A stretch of DNA of 6,939 nt, from contig JAJXVP010000143.1 of assembly GCA_021782055.1 (NCBI GenBank), positions 1 to 6,939 on the forward strand. Direction: 5' to 3'. Numbering within the stretch: position 1 is the first letter of the stretch; each line of letters begins with the position of its first letter. The notes below the pieces were generated by a model. It was not told where the DNA came from and did not search any database. It was given only the letters and a program-made list of their open reading frames with translations. Source of the stretch: a bacterium. Its GTDB lineage: Bacteria; Spirochaetota; Spirochaetia; JABEVK01. Of the stretch, positions 5,689-6,939 are shown piece by piece. The position numbers were made by a program, and so were the translations under genes.

Positions 5689-6939
5689 TCAGGGCGTTGG
5701 CGTTTTTGAAAGAGGTAGCGTTAAGGTGAAGGTTGTTCCTTTTAGCTCGGAACTTGAAACCGAAACCGTGCCGCCATGCATTTCGATCAGGGCTTTGACA
5801 ATCGAAAGGCCAAGCCCATAACCCTTTTCTTTCATGGTAGACTTCGAGCGCCAAAACCTCTCAAAGACTTGTTCAGTTTCTTCGGAAGGGATCACAGACC
5901 CCACATCGTGAACCGTGAGCGTCACCATTCTGTCGGCGGCCGCTCGTACCAAGATGTCGGTGCGGGGCCGCGCGTACTTGATCGCATTATCGACAAGATT
6001 GAACACCGCCTGCTGTAGCTTAAACCTATCGGCTTTGATCGTTAACGCAGGGTCGCACTCTAAAACCAAGCTCAGGTGCCGGGAATCCGCTAGTTTTTCT
6101 AGCTGGGTCACCACCTCAGCTAAAACCTCGGCCAGGTTAAACTCTGAAATTTCTAGTTGCAATTCTTGTGCATCGAAGCGGGCCAATTTGAGCAAGTTTT
6201 CGACAATGGCCGACATCCGTTCGGTTTCTTCGAGGTTCGAGGCAAGAATCTCGCGATATTCGGCCAGAGCCCGCTGTTTTTTTAAGGCGACCTCGAGCTC
6301 GCCCCGCATGACGGCCAAAGGAGTCTTCATCTGGTGCGATAGGTCTTCAAAGACCCGTCTTTGCTGGTCAAAAGCCGCATCGATACGTGCCAAAAGTGTG
6401 TTGAACGCCTTGGCCATTTCTTGAATCTCGGTTTCAGAAAATTGTTCGGGATGAAACGGCTGACGAACATGGACAATGTCCAGGCCACGAACGTTGTCCA
6501 TAAAACTTAGCAGCGAATTCAACGCACGACGAATTAAAAGCCACTCAAAAAAAGCGGCGATGAGCAAGAACAACGGCAACAGCAAAATCACAGCGAGCTG
6601 AAGCTGACCCAAGGGTTGCTCGATTTTTTTGGTCTCTAAGGCTGTTTGAAGGATGTAGTGCTGCCAACGCGATTCGACGTACAAAAAGCAACTGCGAAAC
6701 CGAATTTCAAACCCAATGAAGTTAGTGATCGAAGTATTTTCAAACACCAGCTTTTGTTTACGAATTTTTTTGAGGAGCTCTTTTGAAAAATGAAAATCAT
6801 TGAGGTCGCGCCGATTGTCGGCGACCAAGCCGCCGTCGGGCCGGTAAATGCGCACGAGCAACCCGTTCATCAAACTGTTGCTGGACCCGGTGGCGATCCA
6901 GTCCCTAGCGACCTGAGCAAAGTTCTCTTCGGCGGCGCG
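5689..6939 (-). CDS. Membrane sensor histidine kinase (5' end outside window)
   Basis: The frame is open to the right edge, giving 416 visible residues; the TTG at 6873 could be read as a start, but coding clearly continues upstream, so the N-terminus and probably a first membrane helix are missing. Numbering from that TTG: an extracytoplasmic sensor region (about 1-90), a membrane helix (about 91-114), HAMP (about 115-168), HisKA with phospho-acceptor His180 (LSHQMKTPLA), and a HATPase_c domain with N box Asn292/Asn296 (NLVDNAIKY), F box (FERFW) and G2 box (GYGLGLS). The G1 box reads DVGSVIP (323-329), with Val at the second glycine position of the usual D-x-G-x-G. The layout is that of CusS/QseC-like kinases, which phosphorylate an OmpR-type response regulator usually encoded immediately upstream, here beyond the window. 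The stimulus cannot be told from the sequence. The gene ends 58 nt before leuS, which has its own promoter. Confidence 0.93.
   Translation of the reverse strand, partial: RAAEENFAQVARDWIATGSSNSLMNGLLVRIYRPDGGLVADNRRDLNDFHFSKELLKKIRKQKLVFENTSITNFIGFEIRFRSCFLYVESRWQHYILQTALETKKIEQPLGQLQLAVILLLPLFLLIAAFFEWLLIRRALNSLLSFMDNVRGLDIVHVRQPFHPEQFSETEIQEMAKAFNTLLARIDAAFDQQRRVFEDLSHQMKTPLAVMRGELEVALKKQRALAEYREILASNLEETERMSAIVENLLKLARFDAQELQLEISEFNLAEVLAEVVTQLEKLADSRHLSLVLECDPALTIKADRFKLQQAVFNLVDNAIKYARPRTDILVRAAADRMVTLTVHDVGSVIPSEETEQVFERFWRSKSTMKEKGYGLGLSIVKALIEMHGGTVSVSSSELKGTTFTLTLPLSKTPTP

Noticed and set aside
5915..6424. Plus-strand open frame of 169 codons opposite the histidine kinase
   Set aside because: It is Ser/Arg/Ala-rich low-information protein, antisense to the HisKA and HATPase regions; a shadow frame.
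1..6939. tRNA genes, rRNA, CRISPR repeats, transposase remnants, T-box leaders or other riboswitches
   Set aside because: No cloverleaf, repeat array, inverted terminal repeats or leader structures were seen by eye, and the gaps between genes (21 to 126 nt) leave little room for them.

Overview
This 6.9-kb window is a compact stretch of bacterial chromosome, almost entirely coding, of roughly balanced base composition. It shows no mobile element, CRISPR array, tRNA or rRNA. The leucyl-tRNA synthetase reads like those of spirochaetes and other Gram-negative-type anaerobes or facultative anaerobes. That lineage impression comes from memory of the protein family and is tentative; no search was run.

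Layout: the left edge holds the 3' end of one plus-strand gene (to 382), a protein tail of unknown function. Everything else is on the minus strand and is read from right to left. The order is a membrane sensor histidine kinase cut by the right edge (5689-6939), leucyl-tRNA synthetase leuS (3192-5630), a GAF-domain class III nucleotidyl cyclase (1747-3162), a Crp/Fnr-family regulator (1081-1725) and a hemerythrin-domain protein (406-954). The hemerythrin gene and the plus-strand gene converge over a short spacer containing a perfect CTAG-rich palindrome.

The most informative part is the left half. The Crp/Fnr protein carries the E-x-x-S-R recognition-helix signature of the FNR/DNR branch and lacks the phosphate-binding arginine expected of a cAMP receptor. 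The gap between it and the hemerythrin gene contains a near-perfect FNR/DNR-type box (1009-1022). This box lies exactly where a class II activator site would sit relative to a plausible -10 element, followed by a short leader and a strong ribosome-binding site. The simplest reading is a local circuit in which an oxygen-, NO- or redox-responsive regulator controls a diiron hemerythrin. The cyclase gene ends 21 nt upstream of the regulator, so the two are probably co-transcribed. Yet the regulator does not look cAMP-binding, and the cyclase has Ser where the transition-state Asn is expected.

leuS has a good sigma70-type promoter whose -10 hexamer ends 8 nt before the ATG, with no Shine-Dalgarno sequence, which points to a leaderless or nearly leaderless transcript. 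The histidine kinase gene ends just upstream of this promoter; its usual response-regulator partner would be expected off the right edge. Nothing here clearly forms a wholly new system; the notable points are the regulatory circuit and the unusual active-site residues.
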